Assembly: GCF_014203645.1 (NCBI RefSeq)
Contig: NZ_JACHJL010000013.1
Coordinates: 124,001 to 188,000 of the forward strand
Source: Streptomyces zagrosensis
Lineage (GTDB): Bacteria > Actinomycetota > Actinomycetes > Streptomycetales > Streptomycetaceae
DNA length: 64,000 bases
Reading direction: 5' to 3'
The position numbers were made by a program, and so were the translations under genes. Positions 42,062-52,996 of the stretch are shown in pieces; the first letter of the stretch is position 1, and each line of letters opens with the position of its first letter. Below the pieces are notes generated by a model, which made no database searches, was not told the DNA's origin, and saw only the letters and a list, made by a program, of their open reading frames with translations.

Positions 42062-43132
42062 TCAGTGGGTTTCGGTGACCTTGGCCAGGGCACGGGGCGC
42101 GTCCGGGTCTTGCCCCCGGGCGATGGTCACCTCGTACGCCAGCATCTGTAGCGGCAGGATCTCCAGGATCGGCTGGACCTCCTCCGCCACGTTCTCGGTG
42201 GGCAGCGCGAATCCGGCCGACGCCTTCGCCGCCTCCGCCTGCGTACCGATGACGACCAGGTCGGCGCCGCGGCCCCGCAGTCGCTCAAGGACCGGCTGGA
42301 GCGCCTCGCCGCCGCGTCCGTCCGTCACGATGGCGATGACCGGCGACACGTTGTCCACCATGGCCAGCGGGCCGTGCAGCAGATCGGCGCCGGAGTAGGA
42401 CAGAGCGGGGATGTAGCTGGTCTCCATCAGCTTGAGCGCGGCTTCCTTGGCCGTTGGGTACCCATAGCCGCGCGAGGTGAGCACCATGCGCTCGGCGAAG
42501 CGGTAGCGCCCCGCCAGGATGCGCACCTCCTCCTGCCGGGCCAGGATCTGCTGCGCCAGGTCCGGCAGCACCTTGGCCGCCGCGCCGTCGCCTCCGGCGA
42601 GCCCCTCCACGAACAGGTAGAGGGTCAGCAGTTCGGCGGTGTACGTCTTCGTCGCGGGCAGCGCCTTCTCCTCGCCCGCCAGCACGTCGATGTGGTACTC
42701 GGAGACCTCCGCCAGCGGCGATCCGGCGTTGTTGGTGACCGCGAGGGTGATCGCCCCCGCCTCGCGGGCCGCCCGGGCCGAGGCCACCAGATCGGGCGAG
42801 CCACCGGACTGGCTGACGGTGATCATCAGCACGTCGCGCAGGTCGGGCTTGGCCCCGTACGCCGTGGTCGTGGACATCGAGGTGAGCCCGCACGGCAGGC
42901 CGAGCTGCACCTCAAGGAGGTACTTCGCGTACAGGGCGGCGTTGTCCGAGGTCCCGCGCGCGGTCAGCAGGACGAAGCGGGGGTGGCGGGCCGCGATGGC
43001 CGCGGCCACCTCCTGGATGCGCGGCGCGCCCTCACGCAGAATGCGACGCAGTACCTCGGGCTGCTCGGCCATCTCACCGGCCATGATCCGGCCCGGCTGA
43101 TCGTTGTGCTGAGCCGCAGTCGTCGCCGACAT
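42062..43132 (-). CDS. SIS-domain aminosugar-phosphate enzyme (NagB-II/AgaS-like)
   Basis: A 356-residue protein with two SIS domains and no glutaminase domain. The first has ARGTSDNAALYAKYLLE and SQSGGSPD; the second has SRGYGYPTAKEAALKLMETS and LHGPLAMVD. The pattern is that of the isomerase half of GlmS, as found in glucosamine-6-phosphate deaminases of the NagB-II or AgaS type. It probably turns an aminosugar phosphate into a ketose phosphate and ammonia. GGGAGG lies 7 bp before the ATG. It is the first gene behind the DasR site and precedes crr-ptsI, which fits N-acetylglucosamine catabolism. Confidence 0.85.
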   Translation of the reverse strand: MSATTAAQHNDQPGRIMAGEMAEQPEVLRRILREGAPRIQEVAAAIAARHPRFVLLTARGTSDNAALYAKYLLEVQLGLPCGLTSMSTTTAYGAKPDLRDVLMITVSQSGGSPDLVASARAAREAGAITLAVTNNAGSPLAEVSEYHIDVLAGEEKALPATKTYTAELLTLYLFVEGLAGGDGAAAKVLPDLAQQILARQEEVRILAGRYRFAERMVLTSRGYGYPTAKEAALKLMETSYIPALSYSGADLLHGPLAMVDNVSPVIAIVTDGRGGEALQPVLERLRGRGADLVVIGTQAEAAKASAGFALPTENVAEEVQPILEILPLQMLAYEVTIARGQDPDAPRALAKVTETH

Positions 43133-43209
43133 GTAGGTGCCTCCCAACGGGCGCTGTGGAGCGCGGACAGTGATCTCCCGCGCGTCTTATTTGTACCCCG
43201 TACCGCTCC

Positions 43210-43225
43210 AGAGGTCTAGTCCACT
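43210..43225. promoter_or_regulatory. DasR-binding site (dre)
   Basis: AGAGGTCTAGTCCACT matches the palindromic dre consensus (AGTGGTCTAGACCACT) at 14 of 16 positions, with the central GGTCTAG intact. It lies 78 bp upstream of the SIS gene. Established knowledge: DasR, a GntR regulator released by glucosamine-6-phosphate, represses pts and chitin/GlcNAc genes in Streptomyces. The site therefore probably controls the SIS-crr-ptsI set. Confidence 0.8.
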
Positions 43226-43391
43226 CCCCCGCGCGTCGCCGCGGCAATCTGGTGGCCCTTCCACAGCCGTCATTACGGCCGCACGAACGGACGCCGATCA
43301 AGCCATCGATGTCCCGTTCGAGCGTCCGCCGATGTGGGTGAGGCAGGAGCCCCCATCGTGACCGGCGTACGCCGGTCGCCGTTGGTCTGGT

Positions 43392-43796
43392 GTGACAACG
43401 ACGCGGCGCGCCACCTCGCCCCACCGCCGACGCCCCCTGGGCCCATCCACTGAGGCGCAGACGCAGTACACCACCCATGAGGAAACGGTTCGCCGTCGGC
43501 CGCTGCCCCCACCGGCGCCGATGGCACATTCCATGCCGAGGGCACAGCCACAGCCACAGCCACAGCCGATGCCGATGCCCGGGCCCGTGGCTCAGCCGAT
43601 GCCCGCGCCGATGCTGGTGAGCCAGCCCGTACGCGTGGACTTTCCGCCCGGGCCACCGCGGCCCCAACCGCCCGTGATGCCGATCTACTCGGAGTTGGCG
43701 GAGCACTGGCTCGCAGCGGGCAGGACGGTACCGGGCGTGTACGACCAGGAGTGGATCGAACTGGTCCACCGCCCCGCATGGCCCACCCTGGACTAG
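43392..43796 (+). CDS. Small proline-rich protein of unknown function
   Basis: A 134-residue protein read from a GTG. The first two thirds are Pro/Gln/Arg-rich, including a QPQPQPQPMPMP repeat coded by CAGCCA units. The last 45 residues look ordered (PIYSELAEHWLAAGRTVPGV, then YDQEWIELVHRPAWPTLD) and have the character of a conserved streptomycete C-terminus. No signal peptide, helices or cysteines. The start is uncertain because no good ribosome binding site is seen. Function unknown. It lies divergently from the SIS-crr-ptsI set and convergently with the glycosyltransferase. Confidence 0.6.
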   Translation: MTTTRRATSPHRRRPLGPSTEAQTQYTTHEETVRRRPLPPPAPMAHSMPRAQPQPQPQPMPMPGPVAQPMPAPMLVSQPVRVDFPPGPPRPQPPVMPIYSELAEHWLAAGRTVPGVYDQEWIELVHRPAWPTLD

Positions 43797-43928
43797 CGGC
43801 CCGCCGCAGCCGCGTGGCGAGCCGCGGGGCACATGGCGAGCCGGGGCCACGCCCCAAGCCCGCCGCGGCCCGCCGCCATCACCACGCCGCGATGGCGCGG
43901 AAGGAGGTGGAAGGGTGCCGGGCGCAGG

Positions 43929-45137
43929 TCAGCCCCGCGAGAGCTCCGCTTCGATGAGGTCGGCTGCGCGCCGAGCACCGCCCTCCGCCCGAGCCTGGTC
44001 GCGCAGCGAGACGAGACGGCGGGCGACCTCCTGGTCCGCGGTGAGCTCCAGCAGAGCCGCGCGCAGCGCATCGGCCGTGGCGTCCTCGGTGTCGATGCGG
44101 CGGGCCACCCCCAGCTCGACCAGGCGGTCGGCGTTGCCGAACTGATCGGCGCCCTGCGGCACGGCGATCATGGGGACGCCGCTGTGCAGCCCCTCGCTAC
44201 AGCCGCCCATCCCGGCGTGCGTGACGAACGCGTCGGCCTGCCGCAAGATCGCCACCTGCGGCACCCACGCGTGTACCTCGATATTGTCTGGAATCTGCCC
44301 CAACTCGGCCGGATCGGTGTACTTGCCGATTTGTAGCACCACATGCCAGCCGGGGAGGTCACCGAAGGCCACCAAACACCGGCGGTAGAACTCCACCTGC
44401 CGGGTGTAGGCCGAGCCCAGCGAGATCAGCAGCACGTTCTCGGCGTCGGCTGGACGCGTCCAGGTGCCCTGGTTCGCACGGCCGTCTGAGCCGTCTGGGC
44501 CGTCCGGACCGTCCAAACACGGCCCGACGAAGCTCACGATCCGCGGGTCAACCGTGTCGGCGTGCGGCTGCATAGCCCGCGGAATCATGGCCACCGCCCG
44601 CCGCGGCCGGCCCCCGAAGCTCTCGGCGTCCGTCGTCGTGGCACCGCACTCCGCCAGCCACGCCGTGAACCTCTCGAAGTACGCGTCGGCGCCCGGAAGT
44701 TGCCTGAGCTGGGCTCCCACCTCCTCCTCGAAGGAGGCCCAGGCCACGTAGCTGGGAGACAGTTGCACGGCGGGGGCGCCCTGCGCCTCGGCGAGCGCGC
44801 GAGCGGCGTAGCCGCCGATGTCGTACAGGTAGACGTCCGCCGGGTCGTCCGCGTAAACGACGCGTAGTTGCGGAAGCATCTGGATGGCGTCGTCGAGGAA
44901 CAGGCTCATGGCGGCGATCGGGTCGTGCGGCCAGTCGTTGTCGCTCACCGGCAACGTCGAGCGGTAGGGGACTAGTTGGGCGCCGGTCGGGATGATCAGG
45001 TCGGCTACGGCCTTGTCGTTGGCGTAGGTGACCCGGTGGCCACGGGTGACCAACTCCCGGATGATCTCCAGGCTGGGCAGGGTGTGGCTGACGGCGGGGA
45101 TGCCGATCATGGCGATATGGGCACGCTGGCGTGACAT
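43929..45137 (-). CDS. Macrolide-type glycosyltransferase (OleD/Mgt-like, GT1)
   Basis: A 402-residue GT-B enzyme. The N-terminal acceptor domain begins HIAMIGIPAVSHTLPSLEII with the catalytic-His region, and the C-terminal UDP-sugar motif is VTHAGMGGCSEGLHSGVPMI followed by PQGADQFGNADRLVELG. The sequence is of the OleD/OleI/MgtA group, which inactivates macrolides by adding glucose from UDP-glucose and also accepts flavonoids and other phenols. A small GPDGPDGSDG insert is repeat-coded. GGGAG lies 9 bp before the ATG. It stands alone with its own promoter; no macrolide cluster is in the window, so a resistance or scavenging role is inferred. Confidence 0.9.
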   Translation of the reverse strand: MSRQRAHIAMIGIPAVSHTLPSLEIIRELVTRGHRVTYANDKAVADLIIPTGAQLVPYRSTLPVSDNDWPHDPIAAMSLFLDDAIQMLPQLRVVYADDPADVYLYDIGGYAARALAEAQGAPAVQLSPSYVAWASFEEEVGAQLRQLPGADAYFERFTAWLAECGATTTDAESFGGRPRRAVAMIPRAMQPHADTVDPRIVSFVGPCLDGPDGPDGSDGRANQGTWTRPADAENVLLISLGSAYTRQVEFYRRCLVAFGDLPGWHVVLQIGKYTDPAELGQIPDNIEVHAWVPQVAILRQADAFVTHAGMGGCSEGLHSGVPMIAVPQGADQFGNADRLVELGVARRIDTEDATADALRAALLELTADQEVARRLVSLRDQARAEGGARRAADLIEAELSRG

Positions 45138-45272
45138 GGGTGTTCTCCCGGTGCAGTCCTACGGGTGGTGGATACGACAAGCCGGCACCCGGGGTGCGGC
45201 GCGACGGCAGAGCCGGTCACACTGCGCACTCGCCTGGGCGCGGGCGGGACAGGCGCTGCGCCCGCCGCCGTA

Positions 45273-45299
45273 TCAGCCGTAGATCTGTGGGTTATGCAT
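45273..45299 (-). CDS. Possible leader peptide of the glycosyltransferase gene
   Basis: Eight codons and a stop (MHNPQIYG) begin at the predicted transcription start of the glycosyltransferase promoter, as in a leaderless mini-frame. A GCGGGCG/CGCCCGC hairpin follows it. Macrolide-responsive genes elsewhere use such short leaders for attenuation. This is a hypothesis with no further support. Confidence 0.2.
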   Translation of the reverse strand: MHNPQIYG

Positions 45300-45305
45300 G
45301 CGAGA

Positions 45306-45336
45306 AACGTACCCCGGCCTGGCCGGCCCGGGTCAA
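45306..45336 (-). promoter_or_regulatory. Probable glycosyltransferase promoter
   Basis: TTGACC (45331-45336) and TACGTT (45306-45311) on the minus strand are 19 bp apart, giving a leader of about 160 nt. Just upstream ACACG-TTTTT-CGTGT (45336-45350) is a perfect small inverted repeat. The remaining bases of this 425-bp gap, up to 45562, hold no convincing gene. Confidence 0.5.
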
Positions 45337-45562
45337 CACGTTTTTCGTGTGAAGGGAAGGTGTCGCCTCCGGACCGCGGCGGGCGTCCTACGACATGCAA
45401 TGTGACCCACCGCGCAGGTGCCGAGAGCCGGCGGGCGAGCGGGACGGCCCAAGGCCCAAGGGGCCCTACAGGACAGCGAGGCGGAGGCCCCTCCCTCGCT
45501 GCGAGAGGCTGCCGCCTCGGTGCGCGTGGGGTGGCGAGGGACCTGTTCCGCCTCACCCGGAG

Positions 45563-45700
45563 TCAGGCATCAACTCCGGCACGGTCGAACAGCTTGACGA
45601 TAAGGACCCACAGAGCTTTCGCTCCGATGGCCACTGCCAATCGCCCAGCCGCCTTACGAAGCCAGTCAGAGCGTTCGTGACCGGATTGCGTAGCGACCAT
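45563..45700 (-). CDS. Possible 45-residue small protein
   Basis: ATG with GAGGTGG 6 bp upstream encodes a charged N-terminus (MVATQSGHERSDWLRKAAGR), then LAVAIGAKALWVLIVKLFDR and a short end. The middle could form an amphipathic or membrane helix. Codon third positions are less GC-rich than in neighbouring genes. The family is unknown. It may be a small membrane-associated or toxin-like protein, or chance. Confidence 0.4.
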   Translation of the reverse strand: MVATQSGHERSDWLRKAAGRLAVAIGAKALWVLIVKLFDRAGVDA

Positions 45701-45934
45701 TTCGCCACCTCATCTCATGAGTTGGAATCCGCGCGAGTGCGGAACTCTCCCCCCACTGAGCTGACGCGCACGCGCGGATCTCGACCCTTGCCTTGCGGCC
45801 AGATGAGTGCTGGTCATATTACGGCAGGAACAGTGGTTCTTGGTTTCCCCAGCGCAGTGTCGAGCGGACCAAAGCTCAGGTATCCGCCGATGTGTGGGCA
45901 CGCGGCCGGGGGCCAATGGGGCGCGGTGGACAGA
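45701..45934. other. Non-coding gap upstream of the small frame
   Basis: The gap runs on to the NUDIX stop (about 370 bp in all, including the hairpin listed next). It is somewhat richer in AT than its surroundings. Reading both strands I see no gene with coding character and no RNA gene; long frames that cross it on the plus strand have no recognisable product. Confidence 0.5.
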
Positions 45935-45976
45935 CATCGGGCGGGGCGCGACCTTTCGGCCGCGCCCCGCCCGATG
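45935..45976. terminator. Strong terminator after the cobN-NUDIX pair
   Basis: CATCGGGCGGGGCGCG and CGCGCCCCGCCCGATG form a perfect 16-bp stem with a 10-nt loop, about 100 bp past the NUDIX stop codon. It is expected to end the minus-strand transcript. Confidence 0.85.
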
Positions 45977-46072
45977 CGGGTCTATCTCGGTGCTGTTCCC
46001 GTCCTCACCGCGCCCTCCGCGGCCTTGTTGCACCTCCCGCACCGCGGGACCGCGACCGTGGGCGCGTACTGG

Positions 46073-46481
46073 CTAGCGCGTCACCAGTCCATCAGCAGCC
46101 AGGCGCGTCAAAACCTGCCGCATCGCCGGTGCGCAGCGGGTGGCGTGCTCCGCACGGGCCCCGAACCAGCCAAGTTCGGCGATCTCCCGGCCCGGGCGCG
46201 CCTCGCCCGTGGCCGGGCCCGTGTAGCAGGTCATGCGCAGTGGGCGACCGCCTTGGGCATGTGCCTCGTCCTCGATGACACATGACTCGACCAGGGCGCC
46301 GGGGTCGGCCAACACGCCCAGTTCCTCGGCCAGTTCGCGAGCCAGGGCCTGCGGCCCGCTCTCGCCCGGTTCGAGCTTGCCGCCGGGCAAATAGAACAGA
46401 TCGCGCCCCTTGGTGCGTACGGCGAGCAGTCGGCCGTCGCGTACGCACAGCCAGGCCACCGACTCCAAGGTGGCGAGCCGC

Positions 46482-46489
<8 letters not shown>
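46073..46489 (-). CDS. NUDIX hydrolase
   Basis: A 138-residue NUDIX protein. The NUDIX box is GGKLEPGESGPQALARELAE ending in ELGV, with all the catalytic Glu residues (REL-EE). The substrate would be a nucleoside diphosphate linked to another group; the specific one is not evident. The gene overlaps the end of cobN by 8 bp and shares its riboswitch-controlled transcript. That coupling hints at a link to cobalamin or nucleotide-loop metabolism, or to house-cleaning, but this is only context. Confidence 0.85.
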
Positions 46490-50129
<3,640 letters not shown>

Positions 50130-50146
50130 GCGGCAGCAGCCTTCCT

Positions 50147-50312
50147 CGGGGTCCGCGCCCCGGGCGGGTGGAGAGGACGGCAGGAGTTCCTGGCTCGCAC
50201 GGCATCGCTGCCGGGCTCACAGTGGCGGGACCGCACCGGGTTCGCACCGGCTTCCTCCCCTGGCGCCGTCGCTGGCGTCAGCGGGCCGGGAGGCCCGCCG
50301 GGGAGCATAGTA
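50147..50312 (-). promoter_or_regulatory. Cobalamin riboswitch
   Basis: The minus-strand leader of cobN contains the class-I cobalamin riboswitch core: GGGAGGAAGCCGGTGCGAA, then GTCCCGCCACTGTGA, then GAGCCAGGAACTCCTGCCG (B12 boxes in the right order, about 50178-50270). Outer pairs reach to about 50312. Downstream a CGGGG/CCCCG hairpin (50147-50162) directly precedes the ribosome binding site GAGGAAGG, so regulation may work by hiding the start site when adenosylcobalamin is bound. The 385-bp gap to cobG holds no second riboswitch. Confidence 0.92.
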
Positions 50313-50514
50313 ACGACCCGATTGGCGCGGCGTCGCCGGCTCCCTCGCCGGTCACACGGCGTTCGCCGACAGGTAGTCGCGGTGCGGGGGTGGCACCTGA
50401 TACCGGGCCAGGGCGGCACCGCGCGGGCGCCGGTTGCCGGGCACGGCTCTGACGCCCGGCTGTGGTGAGCGGGCTGACCTGGTACGGGACACATCAGCGG
50501 GGTGGATCGTCGGT

Positions 50515-52242
50515 ATGCTCGCCGCCATGCCCCTCACCCCGACAACCGCCCCAACTGGGGAGGAACCGCGCAGCCGCACGGGCGATGACGCCTGTCCCGG
50601 CGCCCTGCGGCTACACCGGGCCGACGATGGTTTTCTGACCCGCGTCCGGCTCCCCGGTGGGCTGCTGACCGCCGCGCAGGCGGCGGTACTCGGCTCGGTG
50701 GCACAGGAGTTGGGCGATGGGGCGCTCGATGTGACCTCGCGGGGAAACGTCCAGCTCCGCGGGCTCAACTCCTCGTGCGGCGGCGAACTGGCCGACCGGC
50801 TGCGGTCGGCCGGCTTGCTGCCGTCCGATACGCATGAACGAGTCCGTAATGTCGCCGCTTCGCCGCTGGCGGGGCTCGATGGCGCAGGTCATGCCGATGC
50901 CGCAGGCTGGGCGCGGGAACTGGACGGGCTGCTGTGCGCGGCGCCCGCAGCGGCGGGTCTTTCGGGGCGCTTCCTGTTCGCCGTCGATGACGGCCGGGGC
51001 GACGTGGCGGCATTGGACGCGGATGTGACATTGATCGCAGAGCCGGATGGTCAGGCGCTGCTGCGGGTGGCCACTGAGCGCGTACCGCAGCACGCACCAC
51101 GGCAGGCTGCGCCCGGCCCGGCGACTGGCGCTGCGCTGCCCGCTGTGCCCGCTGTGCCGGAGGCCGGCCGGATGCCCGTGCGGGGGCCCGTCGTGTTGCG
51201 CGTACGGGCGAAAGACGGGCCGCGCGCCGCGTTGGTCGCCGCGCTCGACTTCCTCATGGCCGTACGGGAGAGCATGACCGCAGCGGACAGCGGTGCGACG
51301 GCATGGCGGATGTGGGAGCTGCCAAAGGAACACGCGGTAACGGAACGGCGGTTGTGCGCTGCGCTGGCTCGCGCCCACATCGATGCCAAGCCGCTGTCCG
51401 CCACCGATGCCGCCACCACACCGGTAGCCGAACCGCTCCGTGACCCGGTCCCGGGGCTGGTGTTCGCGCCGGGCGGGGAGCGTGCCGCGCTCAGTGTGGC
51501 CGCGCCGCTGGGCCGTTTGTCCGTTGTGCAGTGGCGGCTGCTGACGGCTGCTGCTCGTACGGGCCGGTCCGAGCTGCGGGTGACGCCCTGGCGCGGCGTA
51601 CTCGTCCCAGGGCTCGCCGTGACGGAGGCCCGGCGCGCACTACGCGAGTTGGCCGAGGCGGGCCTCATCACCGACGCCGCCTCTCCCTGGTACGGAGCCG
51701 GGGCGTGCACGGGCCGCCCGGGCTGCGCCAAGTCACTGGCCGACGTACGAGCCGACGCGGCCAGCGTGCTGGCAACATCCGGCGTACCAGCATCCGGCCT
51801 ACCGGCACCTAGCCGGCCAATGCGCAACCGGCCAGCATCCGGCCTGCTCGGCGGTGCGCCGGAAGGCGACGCCGACCGTGCACCTGGTGCCCAACACCGC
51901 CCGCTACGGCTGCCGGTGTACTGGTCCGGCTGCGAACGGCGGTGCGGACATCCGCGCGGCCACTGGGTGGACGTGTTGGCGGGCCCGGACGGCTATCGCG
52001 TAGCAGTGGCGGGTACGGAGCCTACGGCGCTGCCGCACCAGCCAGCGGATGTATCCACCCAACCGACCCAACCGACACAGCCGACGCAGCCAGCACAAAC
52101 AGCCCAACCAGCACAAGCGGCACAAGTGGTGCAGCCACCACCGCACGACCAGGCGGCACCGACCGAGGCAACGGAGTTGGCACCACGGACCCGGCTGGTG
52201 GAACTGGCGGACGTCGTGTCGGCGGCGAGGTCCGTGCCGTAA
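50515..52242 (+). CDS. cobG: Precorrin-3B synthase CobG
   Basis: About 575 residues. A nitrite/sulfite-reductase-like fold: ferredoxin-like half-domains (RLPGGLLTAAQAAVLGSVAQ; VTSRGNVQLRGL) and an iron-sulfur/siroheme-type Cys set in GACTGRPGCAKS and YWSGCERRCGHPRGHW. CobG oxidises precorrin-3A to the ring-opened precorrin-3B lactone using O2, the hallmark of the aerobic pathway. The C-terminal tail is repeat-coded (Gln-Pro-Thr and Gln-Ala units). The ATG at 50515 is preferred; one at 50527 is possible. First of the cobG-cobH-cobIJ set. Confidence 0.9.
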   Translation: MLAAMPLTPTTAPTGEEPRSRTGDDACPGALRLHRADDGFLTRVRLPGGLLTAAQAAVLGSVAQELGDGALDVTSRGNVQLRGLNSSCGGELADRLRSAGLLPSDTHERVRNVAASPLAGLDGAGHADAAGWARELDGLLCAAPAAAGLSGRFLFAVDDGRGDVAALDADVTLIAEPDGQALLRVATERVPQHAPRQAAPGPATGAALPAVPAVPEAGRMPVRGPVVLRVRAKDGPRAALVAALDFLMAVRESMTAADSGATAWRMWELPKEHAVTERRLCAALARAHIDAKPLSATDAATTPVAEPLRDPVPGLVFAPGGERAALSVAAPLGRLSVVQWRLLTAAARTGRSELRVTPWRGVLVPGLAVTEARRALRELAEAGLITDAASPWYGAGACTGRPGCAKSLADVRADAASVLATSGVPASGLPAPSRPMRNRPASGLLGGAPEGDADRAPGAQHRPLRLPVYWSGCERRCGHPRGHWVDVLAGPDGYRVAVAGTEPTALPHQPADVSTQPTQPTQPTQPAQTAQPAQAAQVVQPPPHDQAAPTEATELAPRTRLVELADVVSAARSVP

Positions 52243-52369
52243 CCGGGGCGCCGCACCCGGCGAGGAAACCAAACAGTCAACGGCCACCCCAGCACGCACG
52301 GGGCCGGATCGGGCGGGAACGCGCCGGCCCGGCTTGACCGAGGACAGACCAAGGGACATCGAGGACACA

Positions 52370-52996
52370 GTGTTCGACTACGAAAAGGACGGCGCGGCCA
52401 TCTACCGCGCCTCCTTTGCCACCATCCGCGCCGAGGCCGCGCTGGACGCCCTGCCGCCCGACGTCAGCCAGGTCACGGTGCGGATGATCCACGCCTGCGG
52501 CATGACTGACCTCGTCAAGGACCTCGCGTACACGCCGAAGGTCGTGGCCGCCGCGCGCGCGGCGCTGCGCGCCGGTGCGCCCATCTTGTGTGACGCAAAC
52601 ATGGTCGCGAGCGGGGTGACCCGCAAGCGGCTGCCAGCGGACAACGACGTGCTGTGCACCCTGACCGACCCCGCCGTCCCCGCATTGGCCCGGCAGTTGG
52701 GCACCACGCGTAGCGCCGCCGCACTGGAGCTGTGGCGCGACCGGCTCGAAGGCTCGGTGGTGGCGATCGGCAATGCGCCCACCGCGCTGTTTCGGCTGCT
52801 GGAGATGATCGATGAGGGCGCGCCGCGCCCGGCGGCGGTCATCGGCGTACCGGTCGGCTTTATCGGCGCCGCCGAGTCAAAGGAGGCGCTGGCCAATCAT
52901 CCGGCGGCGCTTGATCATCTAGTGGTGCGCGGACGGCGGGGCGGCAGTGCCATCGCCGCCGCCGCGATCAATGCGATAGCGAGCGAGGAAGAGTGA
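52370..52996 (+). CDS. cobH: Precorrin-8X methylmutase CobH
   Basis: A 208-residue enzyme, full length. It moves the C-11 methyl group to C-12, making hydrogenobyrinic acid. The GTG start has GAGGA upstream and gives VFDYEKDGAAIYRASFATIR. Family blocks are MIHACGMTDL (with the catalytic His), ILCDANMVASGV and VIGVPVGFIGAAESKEAL. It overlaps the start of cobIJ by 4 bp and follows cobG by about 125 bp. Confidence 0.95.
   Translation: MFDYEKDGAAIYRASFATIRAEAALDALPPDVSQVTVRMIHACGMTDLVKDLAYTPKVVAAARAALRAGAPILCDANMVASGVTRKRLPADNDVLCTLTDPAVPALARQLGTTRSAAALELWRDRLEGSVVAIGNAPTALFRLLEMIDEGAPRPAAVIGVPVGFIGAAESKEALANHPAALDHLVVRGRRGGSAIAAAAINAIASEEE

Noticed and set aside
45395..46285. Long plus-strand open frame of about 296 codons
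   Set aside because: The residues show no domain, the composition is that of random high-GC DNA, and the frame crosses a strong terminator hairpin and the antisense of the NUDIX gene.
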